In this document: in pieces, positions 11,398 through 22,426 of the stretch
Numbering within the stretch: the stretch's first letter is position 1
How the letters are laid out: each line of letters begins with the position of its first letter
Origin: Dendrophyllia cribrosa
Taxonomy: Eukaryota; Cnidaria; Anthozoa; Scleractinia; Dendrophylliidae
NCBI GenBank assembly: GCA_024195265.1
Contig: JAJLRJ010000010.1
Location: 20,130,284 to 20,194,283, forward strand
DNA: 64,000 nt
Direction of reading: 5' to 3'
Position numbers and translations under genes: made by a program
Notes under the pieces: generated by a model
Seen by the model: the letters and a program-made list of their open reading frames with translations, nothing else
What the model was told of the DNA's origin: nothing
Database searches by the model: none

Positions 11398-12722
11398 CTT
11401 GGTTTCCTTGCTGGCTGTTCCGACGTTTTTTGAATAGGTTTCGATCTCGTTTCTCTCGCGGGCTGTGCTGAGCTGTGTTTAATTGGTACCCGTATCTTCT
11501 CTCCGGCGGGTGGTGCCCATCTCGCTTCTCTTGCCGATTGTCCCGAGGTGTTATGAATTGGTAACCAACTCGTTTCTCTCGCGGGCTGTCCCGAGATGTT
11601 TTGAATTGGTGGCGATCTCGTTTCTCCCGCAGGCTGTGCTGACCTGTGTTTAATTGGTACCAGCATCTTCTCTCTGGCGGATGGTACACATCTCGCTTCT
11701 CTTGCGGGTTGTTCCGAGTTGTTTTGAATTGGTACCCATCTATCTTCACTCGCGGGCTGTCCCGAAGTATTCTGAATTGGTACCCATCTCGTTTCTCTCG
11801 CGGGCTGTCCCGAGGTGGTTTGAATTGGTACCCATCTCGTTCCTCTCGCGGGCTGTTCCGAGGTGGTTTGAATTGGTACCGGTCTCGTTTCTCTCGCGGG
11901 CTGGCTCGAGATGGTCTGAATTGGTACGTATCTCTTTTCTCTTATGAGCTGTGCTGAGCTTTGTTTAATTGATACCCGTATCTTCTCTCTCGTGAGCTGT
12001 CCCGAGATGGTTTGAATCGGTACACATCTCATTTCTCTCGCGGGATGCGCTGAGTTTTGTCTACTTGGCATCCATGTCTTCTGTTTCGCGGGCTGTTCTG
12101 AGGATTGATGAATCGGTAGCCATTTTGTTTCTCTTGTGGGCTGTCGCATGGCTTGTTGAGTAGGAACCAATGTCGTTTCTTCTCTCGGTGCATTTATCCA
12201 TCTGGTTTCTTTCGTAGGCTCTTGGGAGGTTTGTTGAACGGCTACCGTTCTTGTTTCCCTCAACACTTCTTGTCTCGAGGCTTTCCGAATCGGAGGCAAT
12301 ACCGGTTTTCTTCCAAATTGTACGTTTAATGGTTGATCACCCGGAATATCGCGGGCAGTGGACAGTAAATTTGACGAGAGTTGCTCGGTGATGTTGTCTA
12401 AATCATTCCCGTTTCCGTTTCCCGTTTTTTCCCGTTTCTCTCTATCGTTTCTTATTTGTTTCTTTGCCGTTTCTTCGCACTCATTCTCTTTCTCTCGTCT
12501 ATTAACTGGACTTTTCACTTTGTGTGAGTGGAAAACTTGTTTTGGAACAACATCATGGTTTAAACTGCATTTAGCGTTGTCCGAACAACTTCTAACCTTT
12601 GAGCTTTGTAGAAACACGACCTCCTTGCCAGTTTCATTAGAATTTCGCGTCTGTACATAAAAATGATCTTCTTCGTACTCGTTCATGTTAATCATGGATG
12701 GAGGTTTCGGTTTTGATTGCAT
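11398..12722 (-). CDS. Protein with 16-residue tandem repeats (host gene, large exon)
   Basis: The minus strand is open from 12,785 to 11,313. The ATG at 12,722 is one possible start, and an upstream one at 12,785 cannot be excluded. The first ~170 residues are hydrophilic and rich in Lys, Arg, Glu and Asn. About 15-18 degenerate 16-residue units follow, with consensus close to VPIQTTSGQPARETRW, some shortened to PPAGEK-type units. Every unit has conserved Gln and Arg and no Cys pattern, which fits a low-complexity or disordered repeat protein. At 11,398 the text CCAAG|GTCAGT is a good splice donor, so the last 28 codons of the open frame are probably intron. Related repeat text continues at 10,040-10,260. 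I do not recognise the family and propose no function. Confidence 0.5.
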
Positions 12723-13265
12723 ATTAGAGCTTAACAACGAACACCTAACCTTGCTTTCGATGAAATGGGTCACAACTGGCAGCAAATCTTTGAAACCAGC
12801 ATATAAAGCGCGAGAAGAGACGTGCCAACAAATTACCAGTTGAAACCAGTTGGCGAGTTACCAAGTGGCGAGATCTGAATACGACCATGCCAACCTCCCC
12901 CGTCCATCCCCTCCCCCTACCCCGGTTTGTAGCTTCCGTTAAATCGATTGAAAGGTCGCGGTCATCTTTATGTGCCCATATATGCACAATTATAACGTCA
13001 AAAACCAAAAAACATTGTTGTGCAAAGACACCGCTAATTTATTTTTGAAGATTGTTTTTGAAAATTGAAGTTTGTTGTTTTGAAATTCGGAGTTTGTTGT
13101 TTTGAAAATCGGAGTTTGCTTTTGAAAATTGGAGTTTGTTTATCTCAAATCGGAGTCTGTTGTTTCGTAAATCGAAGTTTGTTTTGGAAAATCGAATGAA
13201 AAGCCGCAGTCATCTATATGTGCCCATATATGGATAATTATAACATCATCAATAGGCCAATTTCG

Positions 13266-13267
<2 letters not shown>

Positions 13268-13315
<48 letters not shown>

Positions 13316-13345
13316 TTAATAACAATAAAAAATAATAATAATAAT
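13268..13345. repeat. (ATA)n microsatellite
   Basis: About 25 ATA units with a few interruptions lie inside a diverged part of the satellite array. Confidence 0.9.
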
Positions 13346-13399
13346 GAACTTTATTTAAACCGGGGTTACACATGCCAGTGAATATAAAATAATAAAATT

Positions 13400-13513
13400 C
13401 GTACTTGGCTCCGAGGCTTAGGGGAATAACACAAAATAAATCACATTGAGGTTCAGAGATAAATAATTAATTTCTTTTGTTTTATTACCCTAAGCCTCAG
13501 AGCCAAGTTAGAA
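13400..13513. mobile_element. Small foldback element
   Basis: ACTTGGCTCCGAGGCTTAGG at the left is mirrored by CCTAAGCCTCAGAGCCAAGT at the right, giving inverted ends around an AT-rich centre of about 70 bp. This fits a short MITE inserted into the satellite array. Confidence 0.6.
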
Positions 13514-14810
13514 TTAAATATATCGAAAATGATCTATTGACAGTTCGCTTACCTCGCCCAAAAAAAATTGTCCTACAAAGACACCGCTAAATTTGTTTTT
13601 GAAGTTTGTTTTTCTCAAATCGGAGTTTGTTGTTTTGCAAATCGTAGTTTGTTTTTCTCAAATCGGAGTTTGTTGTTTTGCGAATCGGAGTTTGTTTTTC
13701 TCAAATCGGAGTTTGTTGTTTTGAAAATCGAAGTTTGTTTCGGAAAATCGAATGAAAAGCCGCGGTCATCTTGATGTGACCATATATGGATAATTATAGT
13801 CATCAATTGACAGTTCGCTCTCTTCACCAAAAAAATATTGTCGTACAAAGACACCGCTAATTTGTCTTTGAAGTTTGTTTTCTCAAATCGGAGTTTGTTG
13901 TTTTGGAAATCGAAGTTTGTTTTGAAAAATCGAATGAAAAGCCGCGGTCATCTTTATGTGCCCATATATGGATAACTGTAGTCATCAATTGACAGTTCGC
14001 TCTCTTCACCAAAAAAATATTGTCGTACAAAGACACCGCTAATTTGTCTTTGAAGTTTGTTTTCTCAAATCGGAGTTTGTTGTTTTGGAAATCGAAGTTT
14101 GTTTTGAAAAATCGAATGAAAAGCCGCGGTCATCTTTATGTGCCCATATATGGATAACTATAGTCATCAATTGACAGTTCGCTCTCTTCACAAAAAAATA
14201 TTGTCGTACAAAGACACCGCTAATTTGTCTTTGAAGTTTGTTTTCTCAAATCGGAGTTTGTTGTTTTGGAAATCGAAGTTTGTTTTGAAAAATCGAATGA
14301 AAAGCCGCGGTCATCTTTATGTGCCCATATATGGATAATTATAACGTCATTAATTGACAGTTCGCTTACCTCGCCCACCCAAAGTAAATTGTCGTACAAA
14401 GACACCGCTAATTCGTTTGTTTTTGAAAATCGGAGTTTGTTATTTTGAAAATCAAAGTTTGTTTTTGAAAATCGGAGTTTGTTAGTTTGAAAATCGGAGT
14501 TTTTACTCGAAAATTGGAGTTTGTTGTTTTGAAAATCTGAGTTTGTTTTAGAAAATCGAATGAAAAGGAGCGATCATCTTTATGTGCCCATATATGGAAA
14601 ATTAAAACGTCATAAAAATTGACAGTTCACTTGCCTCACCCAAACTGAATAATTGTTGTACACCGCTAATTTGTTTTGGAAAATCGAAAGAAAAGGGGCG
14701 GTCATTTTTATATGCCCATATATGGACAATTATAAAGTCATCGACAGTTCGCCTACCTCACCCAAAATAAATTGTCGTACAAAGACACCGCTAATTTGTT
14801 TCGAAGTTTT

Positions 14811-15458
14811 AATGATAAAAATAGACTATCACAAAGCATCATAGGATCAAAATGCGGACAAACATTTCGATTCGACTGCTTCGCTTCGCTTCACTTGCTT
14901 CTCGATGTTAGTTATTTTTGAAGAATGGCAAAAAGGAATGCAACAAAACACTATTGCACAGGAAAACAAGACAAAACACATGAAAGTGCTTTCTTGTTTG
15001 TCCGCATTTCAATCCCATCATGTCCTGCGCGCTGCAACCATGACGTCAATCCCGTTATTTTGAAAGCGGAGAAAGCCCTGGTGACGAGGTTGGCGAGTTT
15101 TCAAAACGAGGCTGCCTCTTTTAATGCTGATAGCACGGACCAGGGAAGACTGACCCTATCAAAACTTCAGCCGAGTCCTTGTCTACCTGTCCTGTAATAA
15201 TCTATAATTAACATGAAAAAGACACTGGCAAGCGTTTTTACTGCATAAAAAAACTGAGAAACGTTTAAATTACCTTATTCAGAATTAAGATTCATAAACA
15301 GATGTCGTTCTTCTTAAAGTACAGCGTGAACGGTCGTCAGAAGAATTAGACAGTCAAGATATGAATAACGAAATGAAACTTGCTAATATGGTATGGCATG
15401 GCATGTACACACTCATGCTGGTTAAATTGTTTTAAACATATTAGATTCGTACTAATTG
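14811..15458. other. Unassigned host sequence
   Basis: A 90-codon open frame lies at 14,925-15,197 (+) with no recognisable motif. Otherwise the DNA is AT-rich and lies 3' of methyltransferase copy 1. Confidence 0.3.
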
Positions 15459-15610
15459 TCAGTTCTTCGCAATAACAATGGAGGCTTGCACGTAATCCAT
15501 TCCATGATCCTGTGTACGCTTGGCCACCTCGTTTTGATATCGTTTGAAGACTTTGAAGAATTCATCAACAATATTAGCCTTTTCTTCTGGTGACCGAGAA
15601 TCTGACAGGC
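15459..15610 (-). CDS. Methyltransferase copy 1, terminal exon
   Basis: The minus strand has an acceptor CCGTAG| followed by an open exon of 152 bp ending in TGA. It encodes GLSDSRSPEEK, then IVDEFF, then YQNEVAKRTQDHGMDYV. This lines up with the terminal exons of copies 2 and 3, with three extra residues after EFF. By family it is the C-terminus of a SABATH/Methyltransf_7-like SAM-dependent methyltransferase. The exon itself is open, but the preceding exon of this copy is broken (16,555-16,800), so the copy is probably a pseudogene. Confidence 0.6.
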
Positions 15611-15619
15611 CTACGGGAG

Positions 15620-15807
15620 AAAAAAAAAATCAACAGCGTATAAATTCTGAAGGCTTTTAGATATCGTAAAACCAAAACCAAGGTAATCCACCCGGTCAAT
15701 CACAAAAACATTTTAATGTTTTTGTGATTGACCGGGTGGATTACCTTGGTTTTGGTTTTACGATATCTAAAAGCCTTCAGAATTTATACGCTGTTGATTT
15801 TTTTTTT
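15620..15807. repeat. Perfect palindrome A (93-bp arms, 2-bp centre)
   Basis: Bases 15,620-15,712 are the exact reverse complement of 15,715-15,807, with TT at the centre. The arm contains GTAAAACCAAAACCAAGGTA and GGTCAATCACAAAAAC, which resemble the CCAATCA-type MITE family at 10,612. It starts 10 bases upstream of the acceptor side of the copy 1 terminal exon and therefore lies in an intron. Confidence 0.95.
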
Positions 15808-16006
15808 AGGACGCCTTCCCAAAACTAATGGAGTTTGTTTAAAGTTTAAGAAATTTCAAGGTCGTTTAGGTCGTATCATGCTGCTGGTTTGCGTTGTTTG
15901 TGTTAAAACACAAACAACGCAAACCAGCAGCATGATACGACCTAAACGACCTTGAAATTTCTTAAACTTTAAACAAACTCCATTAGTTTTGGGAAGGCGT
16001 CCTAAA
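15805..16006. repeat. Perfect palindrome B (100-bp arms, 2-bp centre)
   Basis: Bases 15,805-15,904 are the exact reverse complement of 15,907-16,006, with AA at the centre. It overlaps palindrome A by three bases. The arm sequence (GACGCCTTCCCAAAACTAAT, TTCAAGGTCGTTTAGGTCG) has no similarity to palindrome A that I can see. Confidence 0.95.
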
Positions 16007-16554
16007 TTCTCTTATTGATTAAAACATGTTCCATAGTCAATGGCTGCTTTCATTAACAACCTAAACGCATGCACGCTAAATGTATTTATATACACTCTTT
16101 CATATGATGAGGTGCACTTTTAAAGTCACCAAAAAGTTTACAAACACATAACAAGGCTGAACTTCAAGAAGGCCAAATGGTTCCGTTTTCTCAGACTAAG
16201 GAAGGCTACCAACCTCAACTGCAACATCGCCGGATGTTTAAAAAGGATCTTTAAGCAAGGAGAAAGTTGATATTCCAGACGTCACAGATCATTATACCAA
16301 TAAGAAACATTTGACTTCAAGTTGCTGTCCTACATGTTCAGGACGTAAACTTTCTTGTTGTCGAAGGTTAATTTCCCGAGTCACTAGAAAACGGGTTGCG
16401 TGGCTCACTCCTCGGCCCGGCCAGCGTTACCCGGTAGGTCATCGCTCAACTGAAGGTAGAGTCCAGGCCTAAACGAGGCGGAAACGTCTGGGACTCCCTA
16501 ATAACTCCACCATCGCCATTTTATGAAAGTCACATAACACAGCTGTTTTCGTAC

Positions 16555-16800
16555 CAGACGTAAACGTTGCGTTACTCCATGTCCTCAAGGTCGATATAAA
16601 CTAGCGCGCATGCTTTGTAGTATTACCTCCATTTTTGAGCCACTTTTCCCTATAAGGGCATGGTACCACGTTGGTTTCTATGGAGAACAGTGACAGACCA
16701 GCTTTACGAACTGACAAATTCCAGGATTCAAAGGGCGCCTTGAATTCATGTATAGTCCTATAATAACTGAATTGACAAACCTTGTCCCGTTAAATTCGTC
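16555..16800 (-). pseudogene. Methyltransferase copy 1, penultimate exon, broken
   Basis: An AACAG| acceptor opens an exon matching the 241-bp exons of copies 2 and 3: HEFKAPFES, then SVRKAGLSLFSIET, then VPCPYREKWLKNGG, then RTWSNATF. Two faults are visible. The first part (starting DEF) is in a different frame from the rest, and an in-frame TAG lies at 16,601-16,603 just after KHAR. A donor TCTG|GTACGA follows at 16,555. The copy cannot make a full protein. Confidence 0.7.
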
Positions 16801-17306
16801 CTGTTAATACGAAATAAGACAGTGGTCAAAGCCAACGTAACCACGGCCCTTGAAAAAAGGGAAATGTCCCATGCAAAGTCATCCATAATCTGGGATCCAA
16901 CAAATTATTGCCATTGGGATCCGGAACTTTTTTATTTCTTTATTTATTGACTTCATGTAACGCAGTTAACCTCACTAGTTTTAACTTTTGAGTCTGTTGA
17001 CGAAATCCTATGGTATGGCCATGCATTCAAATAAAACCTCTCTGGCAGTACGTTTGCATGGTACCATTTGATTTTTAAAATTTTACAAAATTAAATTTGG
17101 GATTTTTCTTCCGTTTTGATGTTTGACATTCTTGGGAGTTAAAGGGTAAATTAAAATACTAGACTGATTACAGTAATAAAACCTAATGATTCGAACATAC
17201 ACGTATTCACAGTGAATATGAATATTTGAAAATCATAAATATGTGAACTGCGGATAAAACATGAGTGAAATTTGTGATTCTTGCAGTGCAGGTGCTATCA
17301 ACTTAA

Positions 17307-17531
17307 AGGGGCAGTATCACGAGGTTCCACGCGCGGCACTGTTCACTATTCTTGCACCGGAATTTTGGACATATCACTGTTAAAAATGATTTTTTCTTTC
17401 TTCCGGCTATCAAAACGGATTTTTTGATTCAACAAATACCTCCACTTCTCGACGGCCTTTTTGAATTTGCGGAATCAAACTTGAAAACGTGGGCCGACGT
17501 TTTCAAGTTTCGGCCTCGTGATACTGCCCCT
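17307..17531. mobile_element. TTAA-flanked MITE, copy 1
   Basis: The element is 225 bp between TTAA at 17,303-17,306 and TTAA at 17,532-17,535. It has inverted ends AGGGGCAGTATCACGAG and CTCGTGATACTGCCCCT. A second 225-bp copy in opposite orientation is at 25,057-25,281. TTAA targets are typical of piggyBac-class transposases. No ORF is expected. Confidence 0.8.
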
Positions 17532-17565
17532 TTAAGCAGTTGAAAAAGCAACCTGAAAAAAATTT

Positions 17566-17638
17566 CGGTTTGAATGGGATTCGAACCCATGACCTTGCGA
17601 TATCGGTACAATGCTCTATCCACTGAGCTACCAAGCCA
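17566..17638 (-). repeat. tRNA-like sequence / SINE head
   Basis: On the minus strand it reads GGCTTGGTAGCTCAGTGGAT, then a perfect B box GGTTCGAATCC, and a 3' end that pairs with 6 of 7 acceptor bases. The anticodon stem is poorly paired and position 33 is not U, so a SINE-derived tRNA-like sequence is more likely than a working tRNA. Confidence 0.55.
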
Positions 17639-17639
17639 T

Positions 17640-19560
17640 ATGGATAGATGGTCAGTTGTGAGTTCGTGATATACCCGATGATAATGAAATATATGAATAT
17701 GAATACATGAAAATCATATATCTAAACAGTACCACATAGAGTTAAATCACTACTTGATAGTTTCCTTCTGAAAACTGAGTCATCTTTCCGAATTTCAGTA
17801 TCCACAGACGAAAGAAAAAGAAGCTCCTTGCACGACATAAAAATCACTATGCCCTGAGGACCTTTCCTGGGCTTACAAGTTTATTTTGTACGTTTTTTTT
17901 TCATCAAGCCTGGAAGTACAGACGTTACTAAATCTTTTGACGCATTTTACTGCACTTTTTGTATTTCAGTAAAAGACAAACAAAACTATTCCAATCTCAA
18001 ACTCGGAATAGTATTTGCTGTTCACCTCCAGGCATTGTTCTGGATTTCGCTGGCTATCCACTGGTTTGGTATGTATTAAAAAAGTTATTCACCTCAGTTT
18101 CGGTGAAGAGTGGTGGATATTTGCCGAGCAGCGAACCTCCAGTTCGGCGAATAATTGTTAAATATACAGTAAATTAATAAAATAAATTTGTTTTTGCTTT
18201 ATCTTGTGTCTGGTTATGTGACTGGATTCCGACGATAAGAAAAGAAAAAACATCCTCTTCAATGGAAATTGTAAACATCCCTTTTATTATACAATGCGTT
18301 TTAAATCGATTTTAAAGAACTGTTATTAATTACATTATGAAAAGAAGGCACACATTTCTTTCTTAACAATGGGAACGTTTCCTTGATTGGCCAAACCTAT
18401 GTTATATTGTAGTGAGATGTATGCAACGGATCAAGAGTAAATCAATTACTATAAAATAAAAGTTTTCTTTACGGCCCAAGGACAATGAACCAGAAAAGTA
18501 AAACTCAACTAAAATGCAAAGTGTACTATAATGAACTAATTAGGTGTTATAGCAGATGCGATTCTTAGATCTAAATTCTTTTGTTCAATTGTTCACACTC
18601 AACCCTCGTGGCCTAAACAAAAGACTGTAATTTAGATGTTTTTTTTTTTTTTACAAATTGATGTATTTTCGCTGTTTGCGCCTTCTTGTCTGTTGCCATT
18701 TACTTGTTACGTCGACTGAATTAAACAGCCGGAACAGTTAGAAGTTTGTTTCTATATTGATTCTCCGAGCAGAGGAGCTGCCTTTGTGACGCCTCGCTTC
18801 TGCATATTGCCTTGATAAGTGGGGAGCGCTATGTGGCATGAAGCACACTTTCGCGAACATCACCCTTGTCAAGGAAACTCGTTTATTGGTTGCTTCTGTC
18901 TGTGCTCTGTGCTCGGATCCTGTCTGTAGTTCTACACATTCCGCTTTTCATGGAAGGCTGTTTGAATCGAAAATGACCAAGTGCTGTCAGGGTTATTTAT
19001 GGGATATTAAGCCAGATAAGAATTGGTACCTCCAGGAGGTAAAAGGTAATGTGTGTCACACCCACAAAACAGGTTTCTGGTACCTTTTAGGGGTTCCTTT
19101 CAGAATTTCCGACAGTATAAATATGCGCAGTGTGGATTATATTAGCAATAGACTAACAAGAGCAGAACAAATGCATCGCCAGATCTTCCAATCGGAATTT
19201 CTGTATTTCCGTATTCCCCTTTTCGCAGTTTGATCAAGGCGGGAATTAAAATACAACAAACATTAGGAGACTCTGTTAGCAGGGAATATTTCCGTGTGAA
19301 CCCCCCTTTTCGAGAAAGGTTAATGAGAATTAAGAACAGAATCCTTTCAGAAATATCGAGAAAGGAGTAGAATATGGAAAAAAATGGGAAGTTGGTGCAT
19401 TTTTAACTCGTGAATACATGAAGCGTTTAACGAGTTATAGAAGTGGGACAAAATTTCCTTCGATCGCTTCTACGTGGTCATCCCAGCCATTTGAAGGTCT
19501 GACCGTTTGCTGATGTCATAGCAAAGGCAGCACCATCGTCCTCACTATTTTAAAACCCTG
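17640..19560. other. Unassigned host sequence
   Basis: No gene is recognised. A 131-codon open frame at 18,838-19,233 (+) has a run of cysteines (CALCSDPVC, then KCCQGYLWD) that might come from a secreted EGF- or EMI-like exon, but there is no supporting structure. Confidence 0.3.
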
Positions 19561-19565
19561 AGTGT

Positions 19566-19640
19566 TGGTCCGGCCGGGATTCGAACCCGCGGTCTCCCGT
19601 TCTGCAGACTAGCGCTTACGAATTATACCTCTAGCCGCGC
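19566..19640 (-). repeat. tRNA-like sequence / SINE head
   Basis: On the minus strand it has GGCTAGAGGTATAATTCG, an A-box-like stretch, and a perfect B box GGGTTCGAATCCC. The intervening arm is longer than in a simple tRNA. SINE origin is inferred. Confidence 0.5.
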
Positions 19641-20243
19641 GCTTTTGTGGAGAGGCCAGTGACTTAAGCATTTGTTAAGAAGCGTGTATTAAATATGAGA
19701 CGTGAGAGCTCAGTCAGAATCACTATTTTGACGTCTGCATGACGTTGACTGTTAAGCCCGGCGTTAAGTTTTAAGGTAAATTGCCCCTGGATGCATTGCA
19801 TTTTAGTGTTTGTGGTTATTAAACCATTTATCAAATTAAAACTTAAACACAAATAAACTTTGAGCCCAGAAGTTTTTCTGTAATCCAGATTTTTATTGCC
19901 GTCGTAACAACTATCACAAACTCTTAGACAATCTTTTAGACTGAAAAATACCAAGAACTGTAGTTTAAAACGGAGATAATCAACCAAGCTAGATTTCACA
20001 GACTGCAGAGCGAATCTTCATCAGTATGAAATAATCATTCATGTGAACTGTGGATAAAACTTATGAGTAAAATTGATCGGAACCTCGCAGTGATCTTAAT
20101 AACTTTTAAGCGGTTGATTTTCAGTTTCTATATACAACTGCTTAAGTTGCTAAGATAACTGCTAGCATCATCAATTTTACTCAGACTACAGACTTGTTTG
20201 TCTTGAATGATAGTACATTTTTAGATTAGCACTCAGATTTCTT

Positions 20244-20386
20244 TCAGATCTTCTTCATCACCATGTAAGCACAGATAGAATCAACTCCATGATCTTCAGG
20301 GCGCTTGGCAACCTCGATTTCGTACCGTTTGAAAAACTCGTCCACGATCTTTTCTTTTTGCTCTGCTGACCTCGAATCGGATAAAC
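20244..20386 (-). CDS. Methyltransferase copy 2, exon 5 (terminal)
   Basis: Acceptor ATCAG| at 20,387, then 143 bp ending in TGA at 20,244. It begins by completing a split Gly codon from exon 4 and encodes LSDSRSAEQK, VDEFFKRYE, EVAKRPEDHGVDSICAYM and a Lys-rich end. By family this is the C-terminal helix region of a SABATH/Methyltransf_7-like enzyme. The exon is intact, and its phase matches exon 4. Confidence 0.75.
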
Positions 20387-20749
20387 CTGATATAAATAAT
20401 TTTCAATATAATACGTTAGAGGAGTGGTGCGTTGGCTTTGACCTGAGGTCCCGTTAATACTATTTTAAAAGCACATGTACACGAATGTACATAAAACGGA
20501 GGCCGGCTTTAGAAAACGTAACAAGTGGCGGATATATTTCGCCAAAAAAGACAAGGCCCATTAAAAGTTCTGCGTATGTCATGCGTATGTCATGACACAT
20601 TGCAAAACAATAAGTTTACCTCCTTGAAGTGCCAGGTCACGAAGTTCGATATCCGCGCTGACTTCTTGGAAAAATGCCAGTTTTGAGGCTTTCAAATGCG
20701 CCCCGAGTAAAACACGAGAACACTTGTCAAAGCTATAATCTAATTAGTA

Positions 20750-20932
20750 TAATAATATACATGAAAAAATTACCCGATTCTGATTAGCTAAGAGCAGTGC
20801 ATTTCAAGTGTAACACCAGTGCAAAAAGTGTAACACCAGTGCAAATTACAAATCAAAAACAAAAAATTGATGCAAAAATGTTTTGCAAAAAAAATTCCAA
20901 AAAAGAATGGATGCAATTTTTTTTCATGTATA
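20750..20932. mobile_element. Small element with 20-bp tandem repeats, absent from the paralogous site
   Basis: Compared with 60,377-60,410 (CTAATTAGTAATAGTGATTGG), copy A has about 180 extra bases with inverted ends ATACATGAAAAAATT and AATTTTTTTTCATGTAT. Inside are two units of AAGTGTAACACCAGTGCAAA. A related element at about 37,430-37,600 has four units. Confidence 0.75.
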
Positions 20933-21118
20933 ATTGGACTGAGTGGAGTACAATTTTGGGAGTAATCGGGCGAGTAATTTCAAGAGCGCGTGAGATATAG
21001 AGTTGAACACTCGAGTTTTCGCAGTGGGAGACATCCTTGTATTTCACTGAAGTTTATATAATAATAAACCTTTTCACGCATATTTCGCGCATTGTCTGTT
21101 TTAGGCATCTCACTTTGT

Positions 21119-21659
21119 GCATAATACAACACAACACAACACAACAACACAATACAATACAATACTTTATTTTCACATTTCCATGACATTTTTTGTTACA
21201 AGAAAATATATATCTAGCAAAACTAAAATTACTAAAACAATAGGACGAATAACTAAATATAAATACCGTTTGAGGAAATGCCTAGCGTCTAAGTAAACCA
21301 TACAGTTTTCTAGTTAGGCACTAGTCTTGTGTAGTATCAATTAGCCTGCACAACAGGCGATATTGGGGGCGCGAGCGCGTAGCGCGAGACACGAGCGCGA
21401 AGCGAGAGACAGCTTCGCGCTCGCGCCCTAAAACCCTCTTGAGCGCCCCAATAACGCCTGTTATGCAGGCTAAGTATCAATTCACATGTAGACATCTATT
21501 ACAAACACATAAACACACACACTGCACGCAAATAGCAAAAATAACAAAAAAAATAGCGAAAATTAGAAGACGACTGGGGTTGGACAGTATATCTGTTTCG
21601 ACAATAAATACCGTTTAACTTTTTTTTTGAAATCAAAATGACTAAGATCTTTGATTTCT
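21119..21659 (-). mobile_element. Retroposon-like insertion with (TTGTA)n tail
   Basis: This block of about 540 bp is missing from the paralogous site near 60,594. Its minus-strand 3' end reads AATAAAGTATTGTATTGTAT followed by (TTGTG)n, a pentamer tail typical of LINE/SINE insertions. It contains a nested MITE at 21,342-21,472. No reverse transcriptase fragment is seen. Confidence 0.6.
21342..21472. mobile_element. GC-rich MITE with 9-bp target duplication
   Basis: Ends are TAGCCTGCACAACAGGCG and CGCCTGTTATGCAGGCTA. The flanking direct repeat AGTATCAAT lies at 21,333-21,341 and 21,473-21,481. The 131-bp body is rich in GCGAGCGCG and AAGCGCGAG. A 9-bp duplication fits a Mutator-like mechanism (inference). 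Confidence 0.8.
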
Positions 21660-21738
21660 AATGAGTCTAAGGTGTTACCTAAAGCCTTTAGAAACCTACA
21701 TATATATGAAATGTGAAAAAGTCAAATTCCTGTCTCAC

Positions 21739-21979
21739 CGTCAATAAAAGTGGCATTACTCCAGCGCCTAATTCCCCGGATGTACAAGCGAGCATGCTCA
21801 GTAGGATCACCACCATCTTTCAGCCATTTTGCCTTATAAGGGCACGGAATGAATTTGGTTTCTAACGAAACCAGTGACAGACCAGCTTTGCGAACGGGGG
21901 AGTCCTCGGATTCAAATGGCATTTTGAATTCATCCTCCGTGCGAACGCGGTGAGCTAAGATCGTCTGATCAAATTCTTC
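21739..21979 (-). CDS. Methyltransferase copy 2, exon 4
   Basis: Acceptor TTAATAG| and donor GACG|GTGAG bound a 241-bp open exon. It encodes EEFDQTILAHRV, DEFKMPFES, SPVRKAGLSLVSLET, CPYKAKWLKDGGDP and IRRWSNATF. This is the pattern of the late SABATH/Methyltransf_7 domain. The exon is in phase with exon 3 (phase 0) and exon 5 (phase 1). Confidence 0.75.
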
Positions 21980-22327
21980 CTATTAAACAAAAAAAGTGCA
22001 AAAAAAAAAAAAAATTAAGAGAACAGAGAGTAACAGACTCTTCCTAGCCCTTATTAACTGGCTCGTCGCTCTGCGACGAGACAGTTCTTAAAATACCCTC
22101 TTTTTTTCCTTTTTTTTTTCCCTGTCGGGTCACCTGCCCCGGGAATCGCTTTTGCTGCGGCCAACACCGTACCTAGTTTACTTCCGGTTTTCAGAAATGG
22201 CGTAATCAGTGATGTCAGCAACTATAGTTCAAATATTTACCAGTCTAATTTCGACGGAATTGTTAAAAATTAAATCTCTGTGATCTATTTCTGGTAAAAG
22301 GATAGCGGGTTGAATTTTTCTAACCAA

Positions 22328-22395
22328 ATCAATAGGCCATTTCCGAGTTGCCTTTAGCCTCTCTATCAAAGCGAGGCTAGGTGCGAAATCTTTCA

Positions 22396-22426
<31 letters not shown>

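Larger units (their letters stand above)
12960..14810. repeat. Satellite-like array, about 181-bp unit with 23-bp subrepeats
   Basis: The best-preserved units start with GACAGTTCGCTCTCTTCACC at about 13,808, 13,989 and 14,171, about 181 bp apart. Shorter or diverged units extend to about 12,960 and 14,810. Each unit has a GTACAAAGACACCGCTAATT segment, then 2-6 copies of an AAATCGGAGTTTGTTGTTTT-like subrepeat, then AATGAAAAGCCGCGGTCATC and TGCCCATATATGGATAA. The last contains CCATATATGG, a CArg-type palindrome. No coding function is inferred, although many short frames run through the subrepeats. Confidence 0.85.
19730..22050. repeat. Segmental duplication, copy A (partner at 40,299-40,655 plus 59,809-60,985)
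   Basis: Bases 19,730-20,130 match 40,299-40,640 (for example CCTGGATGCATTGCATTTTA and AAATAAACTTTGAGCCCAG). Bases 20,131-22,050 match 59,809-60,985. The partner is split by the Polinton. Copy A has three insertions that copy B lacks (20,750-20,932, 21,119-21,659 and 22,051-24,068). Both copies carry the last two methyltransferase exons. Confidence 0.85.

Noticed and set aside
11646..11957. Plus-strand frame of repeated RxxLNWYPSxFSRG units
   Set aside because: It is the mirror of the minus-strand 16-residue repeats, which have the longer frame and a splice donor.
12960..14810. CRISPR-like array
   Set aside because: The regular repeats are long, diverged satellite units in eukaryotic DNA with no unique spacers and no cas genes.
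15728..15955. 75-codon frame across the palindromes
   Set aside because: It runs through both palindromes and has no independent support.
17566..17638. Functional tRNA gene on the minus strand
   Set aside because: The B box is perfect, but the anticodon stem does not pair and position 33 is not U. A SINE head is more likely.
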